A DNA stretch of 15,127 nt from an uncultured Candidatus Saccharibacteria bacterium (lineage in GTDB: Bacteria; Patescibacteriota; Saccharimonadia; Saccharimonadales; Saccharimonadaceae). The first letter of the stretch is position 1. The number at the start of each line of letters is the position of its first letter. Under the pieces are notes generated by a model that saw only the letters and a list, made by a program, of their open reading frames with translations, did no database searches and was not told the origin of the DNA. The stretch spans positions 1-15,127 of the forward strand of contig CALIRX010000055.1 in the NCBI GenBank assembly GCA_938042055.1. The letters run 5' to 3'. Of the stretch, positions 8,264 to 14,149 are shown in pieces. A program made the position numbers and the translations under genes.

Positions 8264-8751
8264 TAACTTGTACGAATCCTTCTATAACTAAACCTCGCGC
8301 CGACTCGCCAATTTCCGTACGCGTCAGAATCGAATTGATATATCTCGCCATTTTTCACTTCAGAAATCAAAACCAAGGCAGGATTATACGGTGCCAAAGT
8401 TTTATAAAAATGCAAATCTTCATCCGTAACGTGCTTTCTTCCAGGAAAAACTTCACGGAATTTGCGCTTGCCGATGTCTTCAAAATATCGCGGCTGACCT
8501 TTTGGCGGAAGAAATAATTCCGCACGCATACCCATTCGTGAAATTATCTTTTTAACGTCAGATAAAATCAACGGCGAAGTCGCTTCCAAATACATCATCA
8601 ACTGCTTTTTATTCGTCAAAAACACCGACGCCTTAGCCGTGCGACTAACATCGGCGTGCCACAAAATTATCGATTGAACATCAATTGGAAAACCAAATTT
8701 TTCCTTAGCAATTCGCTCCAGCGCCAGCTCGTCGTACGTCGCCTTATTCAT
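8263..8751 (-). CDS. Unknown 162-residue protein coupled to the P-type ATPase
   Basis: Not recognised. Basic protein with mixed alpha/beta character: an N-terminal helix (TYDELALERIAKEKFG), a beta-rich stretch (VQSIILWHADVSRTAKASVFLTNKK), a conserved-looking FLPPKGQPRYF segment, and a C-terminal part with ALVLISEVKNGEIYQFDSDAYGNW. There is no signal peptide or membrane helix. The start is set by an extended -10 box 7 bases upstream (leaderless). The stop codon shares its last A with the ATG of the ATPase, so the two are one transcript with coupled translation, which suggests a role linked to the pump such as an accessory or regulator. That link is inference from context only. Confidence 0.85.
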   Translation of the reverse strand: MNKATYDELALERIAKEKFGFPIDVQSIILWHADVSRTAKASVFLTNKKQLMMYLEATSPLILSDVKKIISRMGMRAELFLPPKGQPRYFEDIGKRKFREVFPGRKHVTDEDLHFYKTLAPYNPALVLISEVKNGEIYQFDSDAYGNWRVGARFSYRRIRTS

Positions 8752-8758
8752 AGATAAT

Positions 8759-8767
8759 ATTTTACCA
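8759..8767 (-). promoter_or_regulatory. Extended -10 promoter of the 162-residue protein/ATPase operon
   Basis: On the - strand TG-G-TAAAAT runs from 8767 to 8759 and ends 7 bases before the ATG at 8751. It has the same geometry as the promoters at 3475 and 13159, so a leaderless transcript is expected. Confidence 0.65.
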
Positions 8768-9016
8768 TTTTTTTATGAGGTGTGCGAGATGGCAAAGATG
8801 TGAAATCTAATAACCAGACTGCCTGGTCGATTCAACTGCTTGACGGGAAATATCCAAGTGGCTTTTACCCTTAAACGCGTCTTCTGGATGTTTTTCATTT
8901 CAAGCGTCGACATTTTCTTCAGTACAATCTTTAATGGCATGATTAACACAAAACTCAAGTCGCTTAATGCTTTGGGTATTAGCAATTTTGATATTGCGTT
9001 CTGAAGACTGCCGACA
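8768..9016. other. Divergent intergenic region without a supported gene
   Basis: About 250 bases between two divergent promoters. Several short open frames overlap here on both strands. On +, one frame gives a peptide ending in WSIQLLDGKYPSGFYP before a TAA at about 8873, and another frame stays open from about 8802 to a TGA at about 9004 (NTKLKSLNALGISNFDIAF at its end). On -, an 89-codon frame runs from 9042 to 8773 but overlaps the helicase start and promoter. None has a convincing start signal. It could be decayed coding sequence; I do not call a gene. Confidence 0.4.
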
Positions 9017-9025
9017 TGGTAGAAT
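9017..9025 (+). promoter_or_regulatory. Extended -10 promoter of the helicase-nuclease gene
   Basis: TG-G-TAGAAT ends 6 bases before the ATG at 9032. No Shine-Dalgarno sequence is present, so the transcript is expected to begin at or very near the start codon. Confidence 0.65.
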
Positions 9026-9031
9026 AAAACT

Positions 9032-12000
9032 ATGGATTTCAATACTCGTTACGCTAAATTAAACGATAATCAACGACAAGCAGTCGACTACATTCACGGA
9101 TCGCTTTTGGTAATTGCTGGGCCAGGAACGGGGAAAACCGAGCTTCTAAGTATGCGTACCGCCCAAATCCTAAGACAAACCGACACTTTGCCGAACAGTA
9201 TTTTGTGTCTAACGTTTACTGAAAGCGGCGCCACGAATATGCGCCAACGACTTCGCCAGATTATCGGTGAGGACGCGTATAAAATTGCGATTCATACATT
9301 TCACAGCTTCGGCACAGAAATCATCAATCAACATCGCGAGTATTTTTTCCGTGGCGCCGACGCTCAGCCGGTTGACGAATTGACGCAATATCAAATTATC
9401 TCTGGAATACTCGAAGGACTTGATTGGCGGAATCCATTAAGCGCGAAGAATAACGGGGAATTCGTTTATATTAAAGACCTCATTCGCATTATTTCCGAGT
9501 TCAAGCAAAGCGGTTTAACGCCGTCGGAATTACGGGCAATTATTGAGGACAATCAAAGTACAATTGCCGAAATCGCGCCAGACATTCAGCAAGTATTTTC
9601 CGCCAAAATATCGAAAAAGACAATTGAAATGTTTGCGCCGATAGCTGAGAAAATTGCCAATTTAGCAGCCAAAAATCCTGACGAGAAAAACTCAAAATTG
9701 CCAGCCTCAATCACGCCATATGCCAACGTTTTAGCACTGAGCATTGCGCACGCCGCCCAGGAAGCGATTGATGAAAACTCAACAAAACCACTGACTGCTT
9801 GGAAAAATAAATGGTGCGAAAAAAATGCCAATGGCGAATTTGTCCTGAAAGATTTTACCGCCGCAGAAAAATTATCCGCCGCAATTGACGTTTACGAAAA
9901 ATACGTAAATATTCTGGCCGAACGCTCGTTATTTGACTACGATGACATGATTTTATCCGTTATTCAAGCCTGCGAATCTCACCCAGAACTGCGCGCAAAT
10001 CTCCAAGAGCAATTCCAATTCATCATGGTCGACGAGTTCCAGGACACAAACTTGGCACAATTACGATTGCTGTTCAATTTGACTAGCGAGAACGACGACA
10101 ATCCAAACATCATGGCGGTTGGCGACGACGACCAAGCAATCTTCAGCTTCCAAGGTGCAGACGTGGGCAACATCCAGCGCTTCCGCCAGCATTATCACGA
10201 CCCAAAAATCATCGTTTTGACCGACAATTATCGTTCTGCCGAAAACATTTTATCATCGGCGCGGGACGTCATCACCCAAGGCGCGGATCGACTGGAAAAC
10301 ACAATTGACGGGCTATCAAAACAATTGACCGCACACGCAAATAGCGAAGGCTCAAAAGTCGAAATCCAAGAATTCTCATCTGTTAGCGAAGAGCGGGCGG
10401 GGATTGCCAAACAAATTGCCGAGCTAATAAAAAACGGCGAGAAACCAGAAAACATCACGATTATTGCGCGCCACCATAAGGAACTCATTGAAATTCTTCC
10501 GCATCTTTATAAGGAAAATCTTTTTGTCAATTACGAGCGTCACGACGACATTTTGGAGCAAGACATAATCCAGATTTTGGACAAATTAGCGCGAACTGTC
10601 GTGGCGATTAGCCAGAATAATTTGGACATTGCCAATAGCTTATTACCGGAAATTACAGCTCATCCCGCGTTTGGATTTTCTGCGCTGGACATCTGGAAAT
10701 TAAGCCTCCAAGCTTACAAAAATCGACAATTGTGGCTGGAAAGTATGCTGGCGAACAGCGTTTTTAAGGAGTTTGCGGAGTGGCTTTTGGAGCGCGCTAA
10801 GGAAGTGTCGAATTTGCCGCTGGAAGAGCAATTGGACAATTTATTAGGCTTAACTAACGATGAAAGCGGCAACCTTCCAGCCAACTCTCTCGCCAATTTC
10901 TATTTCTCGCCAGAAAAGCTAGATAAAAACCCAGAAGCGTATCTGACAATTCTGGAAAGTTTACGCACTTTGCGTCAAAAACTTCGCGATCGAATCACCG
11001 ATAAAAACCCAACTCTGGAAGATTTTTTGGAATTTATTGATCTGCATATTTCGACAAAAACTCGCTTAACGCAAATTCGCACGCACGCAAGTTCACTCAG
11101 CGGCGCTATAAATTTGATGACCGCCCATAAATCCAAAGGTCTGGAATTTCCGCACGTTTTCGTGATTGGGGCAATTGACAGCGCTTGGGGCGAAAAAGTC
11201 CGCACACGCAGCCGAGCTATCCGATATCCCGCAAATCTCCAACTTCAGCCAGCGGGCGCCACTTACGACGAGCGACTTCGGCTGTTTTTCGTGGCGATGA
11301 CTCGCGCCAAAACCACATTGACCATGACTTATTCCCAAACCAACGATTCTGGTAGCGACACGATAATCGCCAGTTTCTTGACGAATTGCACACCAACCAT
11401 CATTCCAACCAGCGATGATCCAGCTGAACAAATTGAACTCGCTGAAACCGACTGGACGACGCGACTAACTTCGCCGATTATTCCGGAATTAAAGGATTTA
11501 TTGGCGCCAGCGCTGGAAACATACAAACTTTCTGCGACGCATTTGAATAATTTCCTCGACGTTTCACGTGGCGGACCGCAAAATTTCTTATTGAACAATT
11601 TACTTCATTTTCCATCCGCCAAGAATGCCGCCGCAGCTTACGGAACTGCGATTCACAGCAGCCTTCAGCAAGCACATTGCTCATTCAGCGCCGATCATCA
11701 ATTGCCAAGCACCGAACAAATCCTCCAATTTTTCCAAAAATCCCTCGAGAGCCAGCATTTGCCAGCGGACGATTTTCAATTGTACTTGGATAAAGGGAAG
11801 TCGGCTTTGACTGCGTTCTTAAACGCCAAATCTTCAGATTTTCACGACACAGACTTGGCGGAATTGGACTTTTCAAATCAAGGCGTAATTATAGATAACG
11901 TCAGATTGACCGGTAAACTTGACGTTGTCGACATCGATAAGCAAAACAAAACCATCTTCGTAACGGATTATAAAACTGGCAAGCCAGCGCATTCCTGGAA

Positions 12001-12328
12001 AGGCTCGGCTGATTACGAGAAAATCAAACTTCATAAATATCGTCAGCAATTGATGTTTTATCAGCTACTGGTCGAGCATTCACGAGATTATAGCAATTTC
12101 ACGTTTACTGGCGGGCGACTGCAATTTGTCGAGCCAGACATGAAGACTGGCGATATTCTTAGCTTGGAAGATACATTCTCCAGAGAAGAGCTGACTGAAT
12201 TTACGCAACTGATTGAGATTATTTGGCGAAAAATTACCACGTTAGATCTGCCGGATATTTCTGACTATTCGGCGGATTATAAGGGAATGTTGCAATTCGA
12301 AAAAGACCTGCTGGCGGGCGAAATATAA
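9032..12328 (+). CDS. UvrD/PcrA-family (SF1A) DNA helicase fused to a C-terminal RecB-type PD-(D/E)XK nuclease
   Basis: DNA-repair enzyme expected to unwind and resect DNA ends. 1098 residues. Helicase motifs in order: Q motif LNDNQRQAV (10-18), Walker A AGPGTGKT (29-36), Walker B/II DEFQDT (334-339), III GDDDQAIFSFQGAD (364-377), IV DNYRSAENI (near 397), V TAHKSKGLE (697-705), VI VAMTRAK (754-760). The C-terminal 240 residues hold a RecB-family nuclease: YGTAIH with His875, GKLD with Asp964, and DYKTGK with Asp979 and Lys981. The metal-binding and lysine residues are all present, so both activities should be functional. The length and helicase-plus-nuclease order match AdnA/AdnB subunits or similar PcrA-RecB fusions. 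No second helicase subunit is adjacent. It is a single-gene unit with its own leaderless promoter. Recombinational repair is the likely role; whether it works alone is not visible. Confidence 0.94.
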   Translation: MDFNTRYAKLNDNQRQAVDYIHGSLLVIAGPGTGKTELLSMRTAQILRQTDTLPNSILCLTFTESGATNMRQRLRQIIGEDAYKIAIHTFHSFGTEIINQHREYFFRGADAQPVDELTQYQIISGILEGLDWRNPLSAKNNGEFVYIKDLIRIISEFKQSGLTPSELRAIIEDNQSTIAEIAPDIQQVFSAKISKKTIEMFAPIAEKIANLAAKNPDEKNSKLPASITPYANVLALSIAHAAQEAIDENSTKPLTAWKNKWCEKNANGEFVLKDFTAAEKLSAAIDVYEKYVNILAERSLFDYDDMILSVIQACESHPELRANLQEQFQFIMVDEFQDTNLAQLRLLFNLTSENDDNPNIMAVGDDDQAIFSFQGADVGNIQRFRQHYHDPKIIVLTDNYRSAENILSSARDVITQGADRLENTIDGLSKQLTAHANSEGSKVEIQEFSSVSEERAGIAKQIAELIKNGEKPENITIIARHHKELIEILPHLYKENLFVNYERHDDILEQDIIQILDKLARTVVAISQNNLDIANSLLPEITAHPAFGFSALDIWKLSLQAYKNRQLWLESMLANSVFKEFAEWLLERAKEVSNLPLEEQLDNLLGLTNDESGNLPANSLANFYFSPEKLDKNPEAYLTILESLRTLRQKLRDRITDKNPTLEDFLEFIDLHISTKTRLTQIRTHASSLSGAINLMTAHKSKGLEFPHVFVIGAIDSAWGEKVRTRSRAIRYPANLQLQPAGATYDERLRLFFVAMTRAKTTLTMTYSQTNDSGSDTIIASFLTNCTPTIIPTSDDPAEQIELAETDWTTRLTSPIIPELKDLLAPALETYKLSATHLNNFLDVSRGGPQNFLLNNLLHFPSAKNAAAAYGTAIHSSLQQAHCSFSADHQLPSTEQILQFFQKSLESQHLPADDFQLYLDKGKSALTAFLNAKSSDFHDTDLAELDFSNQGVIIDNVRLTGKLDVVDIDKQNKTIFVTDYKTGKPAHSWKGSADYEKIKLHKYRQQLMFYQLLVEHSRDYSNFTFTGGRLQFVEPDMKTGDILSLEDTFSREELTEFTQLIEIIWRKITTLDLPDISDYSADYKGMLQFEKDLLAGEI

Positions 12329-12347
12329 AAATATTCTGGTATATTGT

Positions 12348-12378
12348 TGCATTTTTTTATAATTAGTGTTATTATAAT
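12348..12378 (+). promoter_or_regulatory. Promoter of the structured RNA locus
   Basis: TTGCAT (about 12348-12353), a 19-base spacer, and a perfect TATAAT (12373-12378) in an AT-rich stretch immediately before the GC-rich segment. Transcription would start near 12385. A second TATAAT-like hexamer overlaps position 12360. No gene starts here, so this promoter supports a non-coding transcript. Confidence 0.6.
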
Positions 12379-12395
12379 AAACGCTTTTGTTCACG

Positions 12396-12483
12396 GAGCT
12401 AACTCTCGACAAGATGCCGCAAATGGCGTCAAGTCCTGACCATGCTTCGCACAAAAGCATGGGCTGAAAGGGTAAGTTAGCTC
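12396..12483 (+). ncRNA. 5' domain of the structured RNA: closed two-hairpin junction
   Basis: A perfect 9-bp closing stem GAGCTAACT (12396-12404) / AGTTAGCTC (12475-12483) encloses two hairpins, GATGCC/GGCGTC (12413-12430, one G-T pair) and CCATGCTT/AAGCATGG (12440-12462). The single-stranded remainder includes GGCTGAAAGG. This is an independent three-way junction fold at the start of the transcript. I do not recognise a known riboswitch core in it. Confidence 0.65.
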
Positions 12484-12525
12484 TTTTCTATCGCCGCAAC
12501 CGCGGCGGAGAGGGGGTGAAAACCC

Positions 12526-12702
12526 TTGGCTGGAAACCAAACTGACGCACGCCGCCGCGCGCAGCAGGACTACGAGTCCGCTGTCAGAAACGGCGCCGAA
12601 AAGTCCACTCTGGACCGTCTGTACGCGACGGTTCTGGACAAGCAGGCCGCGGAAAACGCAGCCACCGGTCAGAGCGACCGTCCCAGGAAGCTCCACTGGT
12701 AG
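12526..12702 (+). CDS. Possible small GC-rich gene inside the structured RNA (58 codons, TTG start)
   Basis: An open frame from TTG (12526) to TAG (12700-12702) preceded by AGGGGG at 12511-12516 with a 9-base spacer. It would encode a 58-residue hydrophilic helical protein (it contains ARRRAQQDYESAV and STLDRLYATVLDKQAAENAA) ending in KLHW. By eye the GC bias is highest at codon position 3 and lowest at position 2, the usual signature of real GC-rich coding sequence, and codon choice (CTG, GAC, CAG) differs from the surrounding genes. Against it: the same bases form several perfect stems, an in-frame TGA lies three codons upstream so only TTG is available, and long open frames also exist on the other strand. 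It could be a real small protein, a dual-function RNA, or chance. Confidence 0.33.
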   Translation: MAGNQTDARRRAQQDYESAVRNGAEKSTLDRLYATVLDKQAAENAATGQSDRPRKLHW

Positions 12703-12820
12703 TCTTTTTCTTTGGCAGTCGGGGCTTGTGCGACCCCGAAACCGCTGACTCCGCGTCAGCAGAGGGCGTCTGTCCGCCCTCGGCTTGATTCGCCGACCGG
12801 TAATCCGGAAAAGAATCAAA

Positions 12821-12907
12821 GGACATGATTCTGGAAAAATCCCGCCGCTTTGTTGTGAAAATGGAGTAGCGGTTGATAAGTGGGTTCGACTCCCTCCATG
12901 TCCGCCA
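12821..12907 (+). ncRNA. tmRNA/tRNA-like element without an mRNA-like domain
   Basis: An 87-base element with tRNA ends. The acceptor stem GGACATG (12821-12827) pairs perfectly with CATGTCC (12897-12903), followed by discriminator G and encoded CCA (12905-12907). The T arm has stem GTGGG/CCCTC (one T-T mismatch) and loop TTCGACT (12885-12891), a perfect T-loop consensus. The 5' part reads GATTCTGGA directly in the register it has in E. coli tmRNA (six bases, then GATTCTGGA). A D-stem like that of a tRNA is absent, as in tmRNA. The middle holds only CCGCT/AGCGG (12845-12872) with an 18-base loop, so it has no canonical anticodon arm and no tag-coding region or pseudoknots. It may be a tmRNA remnant, a reduced or split tmRNA, or a tRNA-mimic domain of the larger RNA. 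Confidence 0.6.
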
Positions 12908-12921
12908 TCCGGCAATCGAAA

Positions 12922-12964
12922 AACCTGAGACACAACGCCGCAAGCGCCTAGCGGCGTTCAGGTT
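12922..12964 (+). ncRNA. Two-stage hairpin after the tRNA-like element
   Basis: AACCTGA (12922-12928) pairs with TCAGGTT (12958-12964), and inside it ACGCCGC (12935-12941) pairs with GCGGCGT (12951-12957) around a 9-base loop. The asymmetric internal loop GACACA lies on the 5' side. Part of the same transcript. Confidence 0.65.
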
Positions 12965-13028
12965 CATCAATACTCCCCGCTAGACAATGACGTCTAGCAA
13001 CGTGAGCCGGCACGTGGAAGTATTGATG
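12965..13028 (+). ncRNA. Three-way junction: 10-bp stem enclosing two hairpins
   Basis: CATCAATACT (12965-12974) and AGTATTGATG (13019-13028) are perfectly complementary and enclose GCTAGAC/GTCTAGC (12979-12998) and ACGTG/CACGT (13000-13015, loop AGCCGG). The element starts on the base after the previous hairpin ends, which suggests coaxial stacking. It mirrors the design of the 5' domain at 12396-12483: one long closing stem and two hairpins. Confidence 0.7.
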
Positions 13029-13120
13029 TTTCCCAATCTTACGGGTTCGCGAGATTCACTCGTGGCAGTTTTTCTCGACGTTGAGAATTACTCCGAGCAG
13101 AACCGCTTGAGCCCGCCATC

Positions 13121-13149
13121 CCCTATCTCAATGGTGAGATAGGGTTTTT
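13121..13149 (+). terminator. Intrinsic terminator of the structured RNA
   Basis: A perfect 10-bp stem CCCTATCTCA / TGAGATAGGG with a 4-base ATGG loop, followed directly by TTTTTCC and a second T run. Orientation is + strand. The base just before the stem follows CCCGCCA, so a mature 3' end could lie there. Confidence 0.92.
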
Positions 13150-13158
13150 CCTTTTTTG

Positions 13159-13167
13159 TGATAAAAT
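13159..13167 (+). promoter_or_regulatory. Extended -10 promoter of the dihydrouridine synthase gene
   Basis: TG-A-TAAAAT ends 7 bases before the ATG at 13175 and only 10 bases after the T run of the preceding terminator. No Shine-Dalgarno sequence fits; a leaderless mRNA is expected. Confidence 0.68.
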
Positions 13168-13174
13168 AACAGAG

Positions 13175-14125
13175 ATGACATCATTTTGGAATAATTTACC
13201 GCAGCCATTTTTCATCTTGGCACCAATGGAAGCCGTCACCGACGTCGTGTTTCGCCATGTCGTGAAACAGGCTGGCGCGCCAGATATATTTTTCACCGAG
13301 TTCGCAAATGCTACCGGCTGGGTGCATGCTGGCGATAAGGCCATAGCTGGGCGACTAGTTAAAACCGACGATGAGCAGCCACTGATTGCGCAAATTTGGG
13401 GTGGCGAGCCAGGGGATATGGAAGCTTTCGCGAAGCACTGCGCGGAACTTGGTTTTAACGGAATTGATATCAATATGGGTTGTCCCGCCAAGTCTGCGAT
13501 TAAAAGCGGCGGTGCGGCTCTGATCCGCCAACCTGACATAGCGATAGCTGCAATTGACGCCGCCAAAAAATCTGGATTGCCTGTTAGCGTAAAAACTCGG
13601 CTGGGATATACTTACGTCGATGAATGGCGAGAGTGGCTGACGACAATTCTCAAACAAGACATCGTGAACTTGACGATTCATCTGCGTACAAAAAAAGAGA
13701 TGAGCAAAGTTGCGGCGCATTATGAATTGATTGACGAGATTGTTAAGTTGCGCGATGAAATTGCCCCGCAAACGCTCCTGACTATCAACGGCGACATTCG
13801 CGACCGAGAACATGGGCTGGAAATTGCCAGAAAACATCCTGGCGTGAATGGAATTATGATCGGGCGAGGCGTTTTCAGTGATCCGTTTTGCTTCCGCGAA
13901 TCGAAAACTGACGCAGATAATCATAAAGAAGAACTGTTGGCGCTCCTTAATTATCACTTGGATTTATTTGATTCTTATCAGCCGACTTTAGGGCGACCTT
14001 TTGAAACTCTAAAACGTTTTTTCAAGATTTATATTCGCGATTTTGACGGCGCAAAGGAACTTCGGGAGAAATTGATGCACACCACGACGACTGATGAAGT
14101 CCGCCAACTGCTTGAAAAAGTATAG
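13175..14125 (+). CDS. tRNA-dihydrouridine synthase (Dus family)
   Basis: FMN-dependent enzyme that reduces uridines in the D loop (or nearby) of tRNA using NADPH. 316 residues, the usual length. TIM-barrel motifs in order: APMEAVTD (16-23) at the FMN phosphate side, QIWG (73-76), DINMGCP with catalytic Cys103, VKTRLG with FMN-contacting Lys140, IHLRT with His169 and Arg171 (usually HGRT), NGDI (205-208), and MIGRG (228-232), followed by a C-terminal helical domain. All catalytic residues are present. The subgroup (DusA, B or C) is unclear, so no symbol is given. The only stop-to-start gap downstream is 24 bases, with a separate promoter-like box for the next gene. Confidence 0.93.
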   Translation: MTSFWNNLPQPFFILAPMEAVTDVVFRHVVKQAGAPDIFFTEFANATGWVHAGDKAIAGRLVKTDDEQPLIAQIWGGEPGDMEAFAKHCAELGFNGIDINMGCPAKSAIKSGGAALIRQPDIAIAAIDAAKKSGLPVSVKTRLGYTYVDEWREWLTTILKQDIVNLTIHLRTKKEMSKVAAHYELIDEIVKLRDEIAPQTLLTINGDIRDREHGLEIARKHPGVNGIMIGRGVFSDPFCFRESKTDADNHKEELLALLNYHLDLFDSYQPTLGRPFETLKRFFKIYIRDFDGAKELREKLMHTTTTDEVRQLLEKV

Positions 14126-14131
14126 TTATTA

Positions 14132-14140
14132 TGGTATAAA
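14132..14140 (+). promoter_or_regulatory. Probable extended -10 promoter of the 257-residue protein gene
   Basis: TG-G-TATAAA ends 9 bases before the ATG at 14150. It fits the leaderless pattern of this window, but read-through from the dihydrouridine synthase gene is also possible. Confidence 0.5.
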
Positions 14141-14149
14141 AAATAATAA

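Larger units (their letters stand above)
12385..13149 (+). ncRNA. Large structured RNA locus of unknown class (about 765 bases)
   Basis: A promoter at its left edge and an intrinsic terminator at its right edge delimit a segment clearly richer in G and C than both neighbouring genes, tiled with perfect inverted repeats. Besides the domains listed separately these are: CGCCGC/GCGGCG (12492-12507, AACC loop), CAGC-A-GGACT/AGTCC-GCTG (12562-12583), GTCCA/TGGAC enclosing ACCGTC/GACGGT (12603-12639), CGGTC/GACCG (12666-12680), CGGGG/CCCCG (12720-12738), GCTGAC/GTCAGC (12744-12760) and GAGGGCG/CGCCCTC (12762-12781). An 87-base tRNA/tmRNA-like element is embedded. Size and tiling recall the large ornate RNAs (GOLLD, ROOL), but I cannot match a consensus. 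It might be processed into separate RNAs, for example by RNase P at the tRNA-like part. Open frames on both strands here are mostly a by-product of high GC. Confidence 0.68.

Noticed and set aside
8773..9042. 89-codon gene on the - strand
   Set aside because: It begins inside the helicase coding sequence, covers the helicase promoter, and has no promoter or ribosome binding site of its own.
12821..12907. Ordinary tRNA gene (class II, serine, leucine or selenocysteine)
   Set aside because: Acceptor and T arm fit, but there is no normal D arm and no 5-bp anticodon stem with a 7-base loop; the only central stem has an 18-base loop.
12391..12970. Two long open frames on the - strand (about 180 and 128 codons) across the structured RNA
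   Set aside because: They overlap each other in different frames, are rich in Cys, Arg, Gly and Ser as expected from reverse reading of GC-rich RNA, run opposite to the promoter, T-loop and terminator, and have no start signals.
13091..13120. RNase P RNA 3' motif (GCAGAACCGCTTGA resembles ACAGAA-GGCTTA)
   Set aside because: The universal 5' core GAGGAAAGTCC and the other conserved regions are absent, and the 5' end has no partner for GAGCCCGCC, so the whole is not RNase P RNA as far as I can see.
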